Assembly (NCBI GenBank): GCA_021813595.1
Contig: JAKAKF010000145.1
Location: 1 to 14,102, forward strand
Length of the DNA: 14,102 nucleotides
DNA from: a bacterium
Lineage (GTDB): Bacteria > SZUA-79 > Acidulodesulfobacterales > Acidulodesulfobacteraceae
Reading direction: 5' to 3'
Shown: positions 5,331 to 13,069 of the stretch, piece by piece
Layout: each line of letters opens with the position of its first letter
Numbering within the stretch: position 1 is the stretch's first letter
The notes under the pieces: model-generated
The model's database searches: none
What the model saw: only the letters and a program-made list of their open reading frames with translations
What the model was told of the DNA's origin: nothing
Program-made: the position numbers and the translations under genes

Positions 5331-6923
5331 ATGCATAAAACAAGATACGCCCTTATTTCGGTTTACGACAAAACCGGAATAACAGAACTGGCTACTCACC
5401 TCGAAATTGCCGGCTATACGGTAATAGCGACCGGCAATACCTATAAATTTTTAAAATCGGCTGGCATAGCAAAATTAAAAAAAATAGAAGAAATAACCGG
5501 CTTTCCGGAAATTTTGGACGGCAGGGTTAAAACATTGCATCCGGCTGTTTTCGGAGGTATTTTATCCGTAAGGGAAAATGAAAACCATAGGGACGATTTG
5601 ATAAAAAACGGGATTATTCCTATAGATTTCGTCGTCGTGAACCTTTATCCATTTAAGGAAATGAAGGACAAAGATATAACTTTCGACGAAAAACTTGAAT
5701 TTATAGATATAGGCGGGGTGTCGCTTTTAAGGGCAGCGGCTAAAAATTTTAAAGACGTAACCGTGGTTATAGACCCGTCCTTTTATGAAGATATAATTTT
5801 ATTACTTAAAAACAAGCAGGAAATTCCGGTTGAAGTTAAAAAAATTTACGCATACGAAACATTTAAACTTACCGCCGAATACGACGGAATGATAGCGGAC
5901 TTTTTAAATCCGGATAAAAACGCAGGTTCGGTTATGGACGCCGCTTTTTATCAAAACGAAAACGGAAAAGAGCTTAATTTTAAACTAAAAAAATCGTTCA
6001 ATTTAAGATACGGGGAAAATCCGCACCAGAAAGCGGCTTTTTACGAAACCGGTGCATCTTCACCCTTCGAAAAGCTTTCCGGAAAAGATATATCTTATAA
6101 CAATTTATTGGATATAGACTCTATTCTCGCCATTATTAAAGATTTCGACGGAAATAAAACAAACGGTTTTTTTTCCGCGATAGTTAAACATACAAACCCC
6201 TGCGGTGCGGCGCTCAGCGGCATTTCTTTGAAAGACGCCTTTATTAGAGCCAGGAAAACCGATGAAATATCTTCCTACGGAGGGATAATCGGCTTCAATA
6301 AAAAATTGGACGAAGAAACTGCGGCGGAAATCAAACCATTTTTCGTCGAAATAATTTTAGCTCCTGAATATTCTAAGGAAGCGTTAAAAATATTGGAATC
6401 CAAAAAAAATACTATAATAATAAGATATAACAACGATTTTATCCATAGCAACCAAGAACGGCTGTATTTCAGGAGCGCTTCGGGCGGAATCCTAGTACAG
6501 GAAAAAGACGATATTCCCGACGATACGTCCAGTTTTAAAACGGTAACCGTCGTTAAAATGCATGAGCAGATTTTAAACGACCTTATATTTGCATGGAAAA
6601 TAGCCAAGCACGTCAAATCAAACGCTATAGTATATGCAAAAGACGGGGCTACGGCAGGCATAGGAGCCGGACAGATGTCGAGAATAGACAGCGCAGTCTT
6701 TGCCCGCGAAAAAATGAAAAACGCCTTCGGCGAAATAAAAGAATTCGTTATGGCGTCGGACGGTTTTTTCCCTTTTAAGGATTCCGTGGAATATGCGTCG
6801 GAAATAGGCGTAAACGGCATAATACAGCCGGGAGGCTCTATCAGGGACGACGAGGTTATAGAAGCGGCTAATAAATTTAATATTCCTATGATTTTTACCA
6901 ATATAAGACATTTTAAGCATTAA
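5331..6923 (+). CDS. purH: Bifunctional AICAR transformylase / IMP cyclohydrolase
   Basis: A 530-aa enzyme, normal length for PurH, catalysing the last two steps of IMP synthesis: formylation of AICAR with 10-formyl-THF and ring closure to IMP. The cyclohydrolase domain at the N-terminus shows ISVYDKTG, DGRVKTLHP (63-71) and FIDIGGVSLLRAAAKN. The last of these usually has Pro where Val130 stands here. The transformylase domain shows LRYGENPHQKAA (225-236) and the catalytic KHTNPCG (Lys286, His287). Near the C-terminus are MSRIDSA, SDGFFPF and IIQPGGSIRDDEVI. A CAGGGA site lies about 11 bases before the ATG. It is the first gene of the plus-strand cluster, downstream of an inverted repeat. purD follows after 38 bases. 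Confidence 0.97.
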   Translation: MHKTRYALISVYDKTGITELATHLEIAGYTVIATGNTYKFLKSAGIAKLKKIEEITGFPEILDGRVKTLHPAVFGGILSVRENENHRDDLIKNGIIPIDFVVVNLYPFKEMKDKDITFDEKLEFIDIGGVSLLRAAAKNFKDVTVVIDPSFYEDIILLLKNKQEIPVEVKKIYAYETFKLTAEYDGMIADFLNPDKNAGSVMDAAFYQNENGKELNFKLKKSFNLRYGENPHQKAAFYETGASSPFEKLSGKDISYNNLLDIDSILAIIKDFDGNKTNGFFSAIVKHTNPCGAALSGISLKDAFIRARKTDEISSYGGIIGFNKKLDEETAAEIKPFFVEIILAPEYSKEALKILESKKNTIIIRYNNDFIHSNQERLYFRSASGGILVQEKDDIPDDTSSFKTVTVVKMHEQILNDLIFAWKIAKHVKSNAIVYAKDGATAGIGAGQMSRIDSAVFAREKMKNAFGEIKEFVMASDGFFPFKDSVEYASEIGVNGIIQPGGSIRDDEVIEAANKFNIPMIFTNIRHFKH

Positions 6924-6961
6924 TGAAATAATATCTAAACTAAACGATAGAAATAATCTAA

Positions 6962-8251
6962 ATGAAAATACTTGTTATCGGCTCCGGCGGAAGGGAAAAT
7001 GCCATAGTCTCGGCTATTAAAAAATCGGAAAAAAATACGGAAATATTCTGCGCCCCAGGAAACGGCGGAACGGCGGAAATAGGCGTAAACATTCCGCTTA
7101 AACAGGATGACATTAAAGGGCTTCTTTCTTTTGCCTTGGAAAATAAAATAGACTTAACGGTAGTAGGTCCCGAAATTCCGCTGTCTCTTGGCATAACCGA
7201 TGAATTTACCGCGGCTGGATTAAAAATATTCGGCCCCGACGGTAAGGCATCCCAGCTGGAGTCGTCAAAAAAATTCGCTAAAGATTTTCTTAAAAAATAT
7301 AATATTAAAACTGCCGGATATGAATCATTTACTGATTTTCAAACCGCCGAAAATTTCGCAAGACAAAAAATCCATCCGTTAGTTATCAAGGCTAGTGGGC
7401 TTGCCGCCGGAAAAGGAGTTTTTATTTCCGAAAACCCGGAAGAATCGGAAAATATACTTGACTCTATTTTTAATGGAAAAATATTCGGAAAAAGCGGTGA
7501 AACCGTCGTAATAGAAGATTACGTTGAAGGTTTCGAACTGTCCTATATGATAGTTACCGACGGAACTACATATAAGCCTTTAATTACAAGCATGGATTAC
7601 AAAAAAATCGGGGACGGCGACATTGGAGAAAATACCGGCGGCATGGGTGCCGTTACGCCAAATCCCTACGTTTCCGAAGTACTTGTTAATAAAATAAATA
7701 AAACCGTTATAGAGCCTGCTCTCGAAGGACTTAAAAAAGAAGGGATAAAATATAAGGGGATACTTTATGCCGGACTTATGATTAAAGGCGATGAAATTTT
7801 CGTTCTCGAATTTAACGTAAGGTTCGGTGACCCTGAAACGCAGGCTATACTTATAAGGCTCGAATCCGACATAGTAGATTTGTTTTTAAGCGTAATAAAC
7901 GAAAATTTAAAAGACCATGAATTAATTTTCGACGATAATAAATCGATATGCCTCGTCCTCGCTTCGGGCGGATATCCTAAAGATTATAAAACAGGATACG
8001 AAATTTTTTTCGATAAAGAACTCCATAGCTCCGGCCTGATTAGCGAAACCGGCGCCGAATACTATATTTTTCATGCCGGAACAAAAAAAATAGACGGAAA
8101 ATATTTCACGGACGGAGGCAGGGTTCTGAATATATGCGCAAAAGGAGAAGGCGCGGAAACAGCCGATATAGCATATGTTATCGCAGATAAAATTAATTTT
8201 GAAAATAAATACTACAGAAAAGATATAGGAAAAATTTATGTCCGCCCATAA
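6962..8251 (+). CDS. purD: Phosphoribosylamine-glycine ligase (GAR synthetase)
   Basis: A 429-aa ATP-grasp ligase of normal size that joins glycine to phosphoribosylamine, the second step of purine synthesis. It begins MKILVIGSGGREN. The usual family motif is GGREHA, so His is replaced by Asn13. Further motifs are APGNGGTAEIG, VVGPEIPLSLGITDEF, FGPDGKASQLESSKKFAKDF, VIKASGLAAGKGVF (ATP-grasp lysine), the stretch DGDIGENTGGMGAVTPNP and FNVRFGDPETQAIL (metal/ATP-binding acidic residues). All core catalytic motifs look intact. It follows purH by 38 bases and overlaps the next gene by 14 bases, so it is likely co-transcribed and translationally coupled with it. Confidence 0.96.
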   Translation: MKILVIGSGGRENAIVSAIKKSEKNTEIFCAPGNGGTAEIGVNIPLKQDDIKGLLSFALENKIDLTVVGPEIPLSLGITDEFTAAGLKIFGPDGKASQLESSKKFAKDFLKKYNIKTAGYESFTDFQTAENFARQKIHPLVIKASGLAAGKGVFISENPEESENILDSIFNGKIFGKSGETVVIEDYVEGFELSYMIVTDGTTYKPLITSMDYKKIGDGDIGENTGGMGAVTPNPYVSEVLVNKINKTVIEPALEGLKKEGIKYKGILYAGLMIKGDEIFVLEFNVRFGDPETQAILIRLESDIVDLFLSVINENLKDHELIFDDNKSICLVLASGGYPKDYKTGYEIFFDKELHSSGLISETGAEYYIFHAGTKKIDGKYFTDGGRVLNICAKGEGAETADIAYVIADKINFENKYYRKDIGKIYVRP

Positions 8252-8720
8252 ATTAAAACCGCAGGTATTAATAAATCTCTCGGCTAGTATTTTTATGGGC
8301 GTTTTTGCCCAGCTGCTGATGAAATACGGCATGCTCGAATTAAAAAGAACCGCTGTTCGGAACCTGAGCCTGCATCCTTCGCCGCAGTCCGCGATATCCT
8401 ATAAATATATCGCTTTCGTTAAAATTATAAAATTTTTATTTATTATTTTTACTGATAAATTCGTTGCTGCCGGAATAATTCTATATTTAATATCGATGTT
8501 TTTCTGGATAAAAGTGTTATCTAAAATAGACCTGTCGGTCGCTTATCCGTTTGTGAGCATCGGCATAATTATAACCGTGATACTTGCCGCTTTAACGCTC
8601 GGAGAGCCGGTCCCCCTTATGAGGTGGCTCGGAATATTTATAACGCTTTGCGGAGTTTACGTTATAGTTTCTTCACACGAGGAAACGCCGGAAAATAAAA
8701 AAATAGATAAGAAAAAATGA
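8238..8720 (+). CDS. Small membrane protein, SMR/ArnE-like (drug/metabolite transporter superfamily)
   Basis: A 160-aa integral membrane protein with four predicted helices at about residues 9-30, 75-93, 98-121 and 127-146, and a long polar loop between the first two. IDLSVAYPFVSIGIIITVILAALTLGEPVPLMRWLGIFITLCGVYVI closely fits the second half of EmrE/ArnE/ArnF-type proteins. Helix 1 (INLSASIFMGVFAQLLMKYGM) has no glutamate, whereas drug-exporting SMR proteins need one there for proton coupling. A lipid-linked sugar flippase-like or other small-molecule role is therefore more likely than drug efflux. The lysine-rich tail (PENKKIDKKK) should be cytoplasmic. Its ATG lies 14 bases inside the end of purD, with AGGA 8 bases before it. 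The tsaC start is 3 bases after its stop. Substrate unknown. Confidence 0.78.
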   Translation: MSAHKLKPQVLINLSASIFMGVFAQLLMKYGMLELKRTAVRNLSLHPSPQSAISYKYIAFVKIIKFLFIIFTDKFVAAGIILYLISMFFWIKVLSKIDLSVAYPFVSIGIIITVILAALTLGEPVPLMRWLGIFITLCGVYVIVSSHEETPENKKIDKKK

Positions 8721-8723
8721 AAT

Positions 8724-9377
8724 ATGGTTAAGATTTACGGCGAAGCCGAGCTTGACGAAAAAGATTACCGCGATATAGGTAAACATTTAAAATCATCCGG
8801 CATAATAATATACCCTACCGAAACTTCTTATGCTATAGGAGCGAATGCTTTAGATAATTCAGCGGTCCGGCAAATTTATGAATTAAAAGTAAGAGGCGCC
8901 GGCAAACCTCTTCCTGTTTTGGTTAGGGATTTGAATATGCTGGTAAATATCGCCGAGCTGAATAGGAGGGAAGAAAACGTAATATCTAAATTTTGGCCGG
9001 GGCCGCTTACGATTATTTTTGATTTAAAATCTAAAAAGCCTGCCAAAAATTATTTATTTACGGCTGGTTCTAATTCCGTCGGAGCCAGGATTTCACCCTA
9101 TCCTTTTGCCGCTAATCTGTTTAAAGAAATAGATTTTCCTTTAGTATCGACGAGCGCAAATGTCTCAGGTAAAGAAAATTTTTCCGATTTCAACGAATTA
9201 AACGAAAAATTTTTAAGCCGCCTGCCGGACTTAAAAATTTTAGCCGTAAACGGAGGCTTACTTTCCGGAGGCTCATCCACTATAATAAAGTTTAAGAAAA
9301 AAAATATAGAAATAATACGCGAAGGAGATAACAATATCAAAAAAAAACTTATATGTTCGATAAAAAATAAAGAATAA
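8724..9377 (+). CDS. tsaC: L-threonylcarbamoyladenylate synthase (Sua5/YrdC family)
   Basis: A 217-aa enzyme of the YrdC fold that makes threonylcarbamoyl-AMP from threonine, bicarbonate and ATP, the first step of the t6A modification at tRNA position 37. Visible motifs are IIYPTETSYAIG (28-39), the KxR signature with downstream Lys (LKVRGAGKPLPVLV, Lys55, Arg57, Lys61), FWPGPLTIIF (90-99), GARIS and VSTSANVSG (141-149). It lacks the extra C-terminal Sua5 domain found in longer relatives. It starts 3 bases after the SMR-like gene stops, with no strong ribosome site, so coupling to that gene is likely. In the wider family some members have unclear roles, but the motif set here fits the real synthase. 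Confidence 0.92.
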   Translation: MVKIYGEAELDEKDYRDIGKHLKSSGIIIYPTETSYAIGANALDNSAVRQIYELKVRGAGKPLPVLVRDLNMLVNIAELNRREENVISKFWPGPLTIIFDLKSKKPAKNYLFTAGSNSVGARISPYPFAANLFKEIDFPLVSTSANVSGKENFSDFNELNEKFLSRLPDLKILAVNGGLLSGGSSTIIKFKKKNIEIIREGDNNIKKKLICSIKNKE

Positions 9378-9380
9378 ACT

Positions 9381-9409
9381 AAATCCTTAATTTTCTGTAT
9401 TACGGATTT
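9381..9409 (+). other. Stem-loop between tsaC and mtnP
   Basis: AAATCC (9381-9386) pairs with GGATTT (9404-9409). After a T·C mismatch, TAAT (9388-9391) pairs with ATTA (9399-9402) around a 7-nt loop. It occupies the only gap of note (60 bases) inside the plus-strand cluster, just before a very strong ribosome site. It could be a weak attenuator or processing site. The stem is AU-rich, so this is tentative. Confidence 0.3.
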
Positions 9410-9437
9410 TACATAAAATTTAGAAAGAGGAGGATAT

Positions 9438-10334
9438 ATGAAAAAAAACGCGGATATTCTGGGCATAATAGGGGGCAGCGGATTATACCGGATGGACGGA
9501 CTGAAAAACGTCAGGGAGGAATCGGTAAACACCCCTTTTGGAGACCCGTCTGATAAACTCGTATTCGGGGAAATAGACGGAAAAAACTTAGCGTTTCTGC
9601 CGAGGCACGGCAAAGGGCACAAAATACTGCCATCCGAAATAAATTATGCCGCTAATATTTATGCGCTGAAAGTTTCCGGCGTAAAAAAGGTAATCTCGGT
9701 AAGCGCGGTAGGTAGCCTTAAAAAAGAGATTAAACCCGGGGATATGGTCATAGTTGACCAGTTTTTTGATTTTACGAAAAACAGAAAAAGTACTTTTTTT
9801 GGAGACGGCATTGTAGCGCATGTTTCTATGGCAGAGCCGGTCTGTCCTTATCTGCGCGGAATCGTCACGGACTCGTGCAAATCCCTCGATATTCCGCACC
9901 ATAACGGCGGTTCTTACTTATGTATAGAAGGCCCTCAGTTTTCTACAAAATCGGAGTCTTTTTTTTATAAAAATAACGGCTTCGACGTAATCGGCATGAC
10001 TAACGCCACCGAAGCCAAACTCGCGAGGGAAGCGGAGCTGTGCTATACCACGATAGCTATGGCAACGGATTACGACTGCTGGCACGAGGAAGAAGACAAC
10101 GTTAACGCTGATATGATTATTAAGATACTTCTGGAAAATGCAGAAAAAGCAAAAAATATCATTAAAGAGTCTATAGGCAAAATCGATTTCGCGCATAACG
10201 AATGCGGCGTGGACGGAGGCGGCAAAAACATATGCGGATGCGGTTTGTCTCTGCAAAAATCCGTAGTTACGGCAAAAAAAGACGTTCCTGAGGAAACGCT
10301 GAAAAAATTGTCTATATTCAATTTATACGATTAA
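9438..10334 (+). CDS. mtnP: S-methyl-5'-thioadenosine phosphorylase
   Basis: A 298-aa member of the trimeric purine nucleoside phosphorylase family. It splits methylthioadenosine, a by-product of polyamine synthesis and other SAM chemistry, into adenine and methylthioribose-1-phosphate. Evidence: [10 protein letters not shown] (8-17) phosphate loop, [21 protein letters not shown] with Arg56-His57-Gly58, [36 protein letters not shown] (184-198), and MATDYDCW (208-215). The Asp pair of DYD is the mark of 6-aminopurine rather than 6-oxopurine specificity. The C-terminus has a CGC motif (Cys266, Cys268) plus Cys256. A very strong AGAGGAGG ribosome site lies 5 bases before the ATG. No other methionine-salvage genes (mtnA and onward) are here, so the released sugar phosphate must be handled elsewhere. 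purE follows after 27 bases. Confidence 0.94.
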   Translation: MKKNADILGIIGGSGLYRMDGLKNVREESVNTPFGDPSDKLVFGEIDGKNLAFLPRHGKGHKILPSEINYAANIYALKVSGVKKVISVSAVGSLKKEIKPGDMVIVDQFFDFTKNRKSTFFGDGIVAHVSMAEPVCPYLRGIVTDSCKSLDIPHHNGGSYLCIEGPQFSTKSESFFYKNNGFDVIGMTNATEAKLAREAELCYTTIAMATDYDCWHEEEDNVNADMIIKILLENAEKAKNIIKESIGKIDFAHNECGVDGGGKNICGCGLSLQKSVVTAKKDVPEETLKKLSIFNLYD

Positions 10335-10361
10335 ATAATTAACGACAAGAGGATTAATTTT

Positions 10362-10853
10362 ATGGATGTTTTAATCTTAACCGGTTCTAAAAACGATTTG
10401 GGCGATATAGACGGTGCTGTTCAAATGCTTAAAAAATTCGAAGTTTCTTGTGAACTGCATATTTCATCGGCGCACAGAACTTTAAAAAGAACCGTAGAAC
10501 TCGTAGAATCCGCAGAAAAAAAAGGTGCAAAAGTCATAATCGCCGCCGCAGGTATGAGCGCCCATCTTCCGGGCGTCGTTGCGGCTATGACTATTCTTCC
10601 CGTAATAGGCGTTCCGCTTAACGCCTCCGCCCTCAACGGATTAGACAGCCTTATGTCTATAGTCCAAATGCCGGGCGGAATACCGGTCGCTACGACGGCA
10701 ATAGGCAAAAGCGGATGCGTTAACGCCGCCCTTTTAGCCGTATCTATTCTCGCCTTATCGGATAAGACTCTGGCCGAGAAATTAAAACAATACAGAAAGG
10801 ATATGGCGGACTCGGTAATTAAAGCCGATGAAGAAATCAATAAAGAAATTTGA
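10362..10853 (+). CDS. purE: 5-(carboxyamino)imidazole ribonucleotide mutase
   Basis: A 163-aa PurE of normal length, acting in the middle of purine synthesis on carboxyamino- or amino-imidazole ribonucleotide. Motifs are LILTGSKND (4-12), HISSAHRT (33-40, catalytic region), AAAGMSAHLPGVVAA (61-75, active-site His68), PVIGVPL, GLDSLMSIVQMPGGIPVAT (93-111) and a C-terminal NAALLAVSILAL. The phosphate-binding GSxSD motif reads GSKND, with Asn11 in place of the second Ser. The AGMSAHLPG loop and overall pattern fit the bacterial class I enzymes that usually work with PurK. purK is not in the window. AGAGGA lies 8 bases before the ATG. The gmhA ribosome site overlaps its stop codon region. Confidence 0.95.
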   Translation: MDVLILTGSKNDLGDIDGAVQMLKKFEVSCELHISSAHRTLKRTVELVESAEKKGAKVIIAAAGMSAHLPGVVAAMTILPVIGVPLNASALNGLDSLMSIVQMPGGIPVATTAIGKSGCVNAALLAVSILALSDKTLAEKLKQYRKDMADSVIKADEEINKEI

Positions 10854-10854
10854 A

Positions 10855-10858
10855 GGAG
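10855..10858 (+). promoter_or_regulatory. Ribosome binding site that decides the gmhA start
   Basis: GGAG immediately follows the purE stop codon and lies 12 bases before the ATG at 10871. A TTG at 10850 in the same frame would start upstream of this site and have nothing in front of it, so the ATG is preferred. Confidence 0.6.
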
Positions 10859-10870
10859 AACTCCGAAAAA

Positions 10871-11452
10871 ATGAAAAATACAATTGAAAAAAGATTTGCG
10901 GAAGCAAGAGCCCTCTTGGAACTTACTTCAAATAACGATGATATTTTAAATACGGTGGAAGACATATCCAAAAACATTATTTACGCGTATGATAACGGCG
11001 GTAAAGTTTTTATAGCGGGAAACGGCGGGTCTGCGGCCGACGCTCAGCATATCGCGGCAGAGCTTGTTTCGAGGTTTTACAAAGAAAGAAAAGCTCTCGC
11101 GGCGGAAAGCCTTACGGTTAATACGTCAAATCTCACGGCGATAGCAAACGATTACGATTTTTCGGTTGTTTTTTCGCGCCAGCTCGAAGCAAATGCATGC
11201 AAAAACGACGTTTTCTGGGGAATATCAACTTCGGGCAACTCCAAAAATATTCTATCGGCAATTAATACGGCAAAAAATATCGGCATGAAAATAATAGGTT
11301 TTACCGGCGGGGACGGCGGGAAAATGGCCGAACCCGGAATATGCGACCTGCTTATTAAAATTCCGTCTAAAGACACCCCTAGAATACAGGAAAATCATAT
11401 TCTAATAGCTCATATAATATGCGAGATAGTCGAAAACAGCCTGTTTATGTAA
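10871..11452 (+). CDS. gmhA: Sedoheptulose-7-phosphate isomerase (phosphoheptose isomerase)
   Basis: A 193-aa single SIS-domain protein of the usual GmhA length. It turns sedoheptulose-7-phosphate into D-glycero-D-manno-heptose-7-phosphate, the first step towards ADP-heptose for LPS inner core or S-layer glycans. Evidence: VFIAGNGGSAADAQHIAAELVSRF (47-69) with active-site His60 and Glu64, the phosphate loop GISTSGNSKN (117-126), and TPRIQENHILIAHIICEIVE (169-188) with Gln173 and His181. The last motif separates GmhA from DiaA and other SIS proteins with fair confidence. The ATG at 10871 is chosen because the ribosome site follows the purE stop. It is the last gene of the plus-strand cluster and ends one base before the convergent dgt stop codon. 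Other heptose genes (hldE, gmhB) are not in the window. Confidence 0.92.
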   Translation: MKNTIEKRFAEARALLELTSNNDDILNTVEDISKNIIYAYDNGGKVFIAGNGGSAADAQHIAAELVSRFYKERKALAAESLTVNTSNLTAIANDYDFSVVFSRQLEANACKNDVFWGISTSGNSKNILSAINTAKNIGMKIIGFTGGDGGKMAEPGICDLLIKIPSKDTPRIQENHILIAHIICEIVENSLFM

Positions 11453-11453
11453 T

Positions 11454-12917
11454 TTAAGCATGCGGGGTATCCGAAAAACTCCTTGCGTCGAACAGCGACG
11501 AATAGAGCTTCATTGCATACATATCCGTCATTCCGCTGATGTAATCGGCACACATAACTTTAAAACCTGCGTTTTCGCTTTGAGCTTTTCCGAAACCGCC
11601 GTAAAATCCGAACTCGTAGAGTTCCTGAAAGTCGTCGGGATAAAGTTTGATATTCTTAATGTCGGAAAAAACGGAAAAAAGCTTTCTTACGATATTTTCG
11701 GCTTTATACCTGTTTAGAAGTATTTCCCTGTTTTCCATTACTAGCCTGTAGGAAATCTCCTTGAGGGCGCTGATTTCTAAATTGACTCCGTTTTTCCATA
11801 TCAGGGCGTATTTATATGAATCCTCTTCTAAGTCTATCGGAACATCGAAAATAAAACTGTTTTCCTTTTTATTTAATCCCGGTTTTGATTTCATTTTTGC
11901 AATGCCGCCTTGTCTTTCTTCCAAGTCTATATTTAAAATAAATTTTGAAATATAATTGGAAAAAAACTCTTTCAGGTCGGTCTTGACTTTTATGTGATGC
12001 ATGGGTTCTTTTTCTTTGCCTTCCGTAATCTTAAAAATATTCATGAGATTAAGAAAGAAATTATCAACCTGCTCCGCTATCTTATCAATGGAATCTTTCC
12101 TTACTCGGCCGCTTTCTTTGAGATATTTGTTTACTTTGAAATGACCGCCTATGTCTATCAGCTTAGACTCTACCCCGTCTTCTATGTCGTGTGTGGCGTA
12201 CGCTATGTCGTCGGCGGCGTTTAATATCTGGCATTCTATACATCTTGAAAATTCGAAAAATTGAACTTTAGCGGCTTTATTTTTTTTATCGTTTAGAAAT
12301 CCCGAATATTTCTTCAAGTAATTTACAAAATCTTTTCCGTGAAGTTTTTCAAGAATAAATATATCGTTATCGTAAATGAAATGTTTGTTTTTATCGGATA
12401 ATGAATAAGGCAGTTTATATTTTAAAATTCCGTCGATAGTCTTAAGCGATGGATTAATTCCGTATATTTTATTGTTTTTTGAATCGTAAAACTTTTTTTC
12501 GAGAAAATTAAGTATCCTGATATTTTGGGCGTTGGCCTCGAATCCAAATTTTCCGACCGTAGCTTTCTTTAATTCCCCGTTTATAATATATTCGCCAAGA
12601 TGCCCGAAAGGCGGATGGCCTATATCGTGCGCGAGCGAAACGGCTTCCACGAGATCTGCGTCTATACTTAAACCGTATTTTTTGTTTAGAATGGATGTTA
12701 TAGCCCTTGCTATCTGCGATACTTCAAGAGAATGGGTAAGCCTTGTCCTGTAATAATCAAGCGTAAAAACGCCGAAAACCTGAGTTTTATTTCTCATTCT
12801 CCTAAAAGCGCTGGAATGTATTATTCTGTCCCTGTCGATTTGAAAAAGCGTCCTTACGCCCTTCTCCTTTTTTTCCTTTCCGGCGTATCCGTAATCGAAA
12901 ACTCTATCGTTATTCAT
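11454..12917 (-). CDS. dgt: HD-domain deoxynucleoside triphosphate triphosphohydrolase (dGTPase-like)
   Basis: A 487-aa HD-superfamily hydrolase that removes triphosphate from dNTPs. The metal-binding residues are visible: His62 in TRLTHSLEVSQIAR, His97-Asp98 in LAHDIGHPPFGHLGE (95-109), and Asp236 or Asp237 in NAADDIAYATHDIEDG (233-248). The start IDRDRIIHSSAFRRMRNKTQVF (27-48) is the dGTPase signature. The C-terminal half, with LYEFGFYGGFGKAQ and CADYISGMTDMYAM, matches the longer bacterial class. Family members differ in which dNTP they cut and often need a dNTP activator, so dGTP specificity is assumed. GAGGAGG lies 8 bases before the ATG. It is divergent from the dksA-like gene and convergent with gmhA, with a single base between the two stop codons and therefore no room for a terminator. 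Confidence 0.93.
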   Translation of the reverse strand: MNNDRVFDYGYAGKEKKEKGVRTLFQIDRDRIIHSSAFRRMRNKTQVFGVFTLDYYRTRLTHSLEVSQIARAITSILNKKYGLSIDADLVEAVSLAHDIGHPPFGHLGEYIINGELKKATVGKFGFEANAQNIRILNFLEKKFYDSKNNKIYGINPSLKTIDGILKYKLPYSLSDKNKHFIYDNDIFILEKLHGKDFVNYLKKYSGFLNDKKNKAAKVQFFEFSRCIECQILNAADDIAYATHDIEDGVESKLIDIGGHFKVNKYLKESGRVRKDSIDKIAEQVDNFFLNLMNIFKITEGKEKEPMHHIKVKTDLKEFFSNYISKFILNIDLEERQGGIAKMKSKPGLNKKENSFIFDVPIDLEEDSYKYALIWKNGVNLEISALKEISYRLVMENREILLNRYKAENIVRKLFSVFSDIKNIKLYPDDFQELYEFGFYGGFGKAQSENAGFKVMCADYISGMTDMYAMKLYSSLFDARSFSDTPHA

Positions 12918-13007
12918 TAATATGCCTCCTCTATCAACTAACTTTTAATCTTGCTTTTAAATCTAATTAAATATATACTATTCAAAATTTTTTAAAAAAA
13001 CAAGTTC

Positions 13008-13043
13008 TATAATATCACGCTGTTGCAGATTTTAAATCTGCAA
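13008..13043 (+). promoter_or_regulatory. -10 box followed by a perfect palindrome in the dksA-like leader
   Basis: A perfect TATAAT (13008-13013) is followed by TTGCAGATTT (13023-13032), one T, and AAATCTGCAA (13034-13043), a perfect 10+1+10 palindrome. Transcription from this -10 would start near 13020, just before the palindrome, so it could be an operator at the start site or a 5' stem in the mRNA. No good -35 box is seen at normal spacing. The one-base centre favours a DNA-binding site over a tight RNA hairpin. Confidence 0.5.
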
Positions 13044-13069
13044 TCATTACGAAATGGAGGCTTTTATAT

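Noticed and set aside
6275..6901. A 208-codon minus-strand frame inside purH
   Set aside because: It is antisense to the well-conserved transformylase domain, and its composition reflects the codon pattern of purH on the other strand.
10421..10840. A 139-codon minus-strand frame inside purE
   Set aside because: It mirrors purE almost fully; purE has intact motifs and the antisense frame shows no known family pattern.
10850..10870. TTG start for gmhA overlapping the purE stop codon
   Set aside because: The only ribosome site, GGAG at 10855-10858, lies inside the extended version and points to the ATG at 10871, which gives the normal GmhA length.
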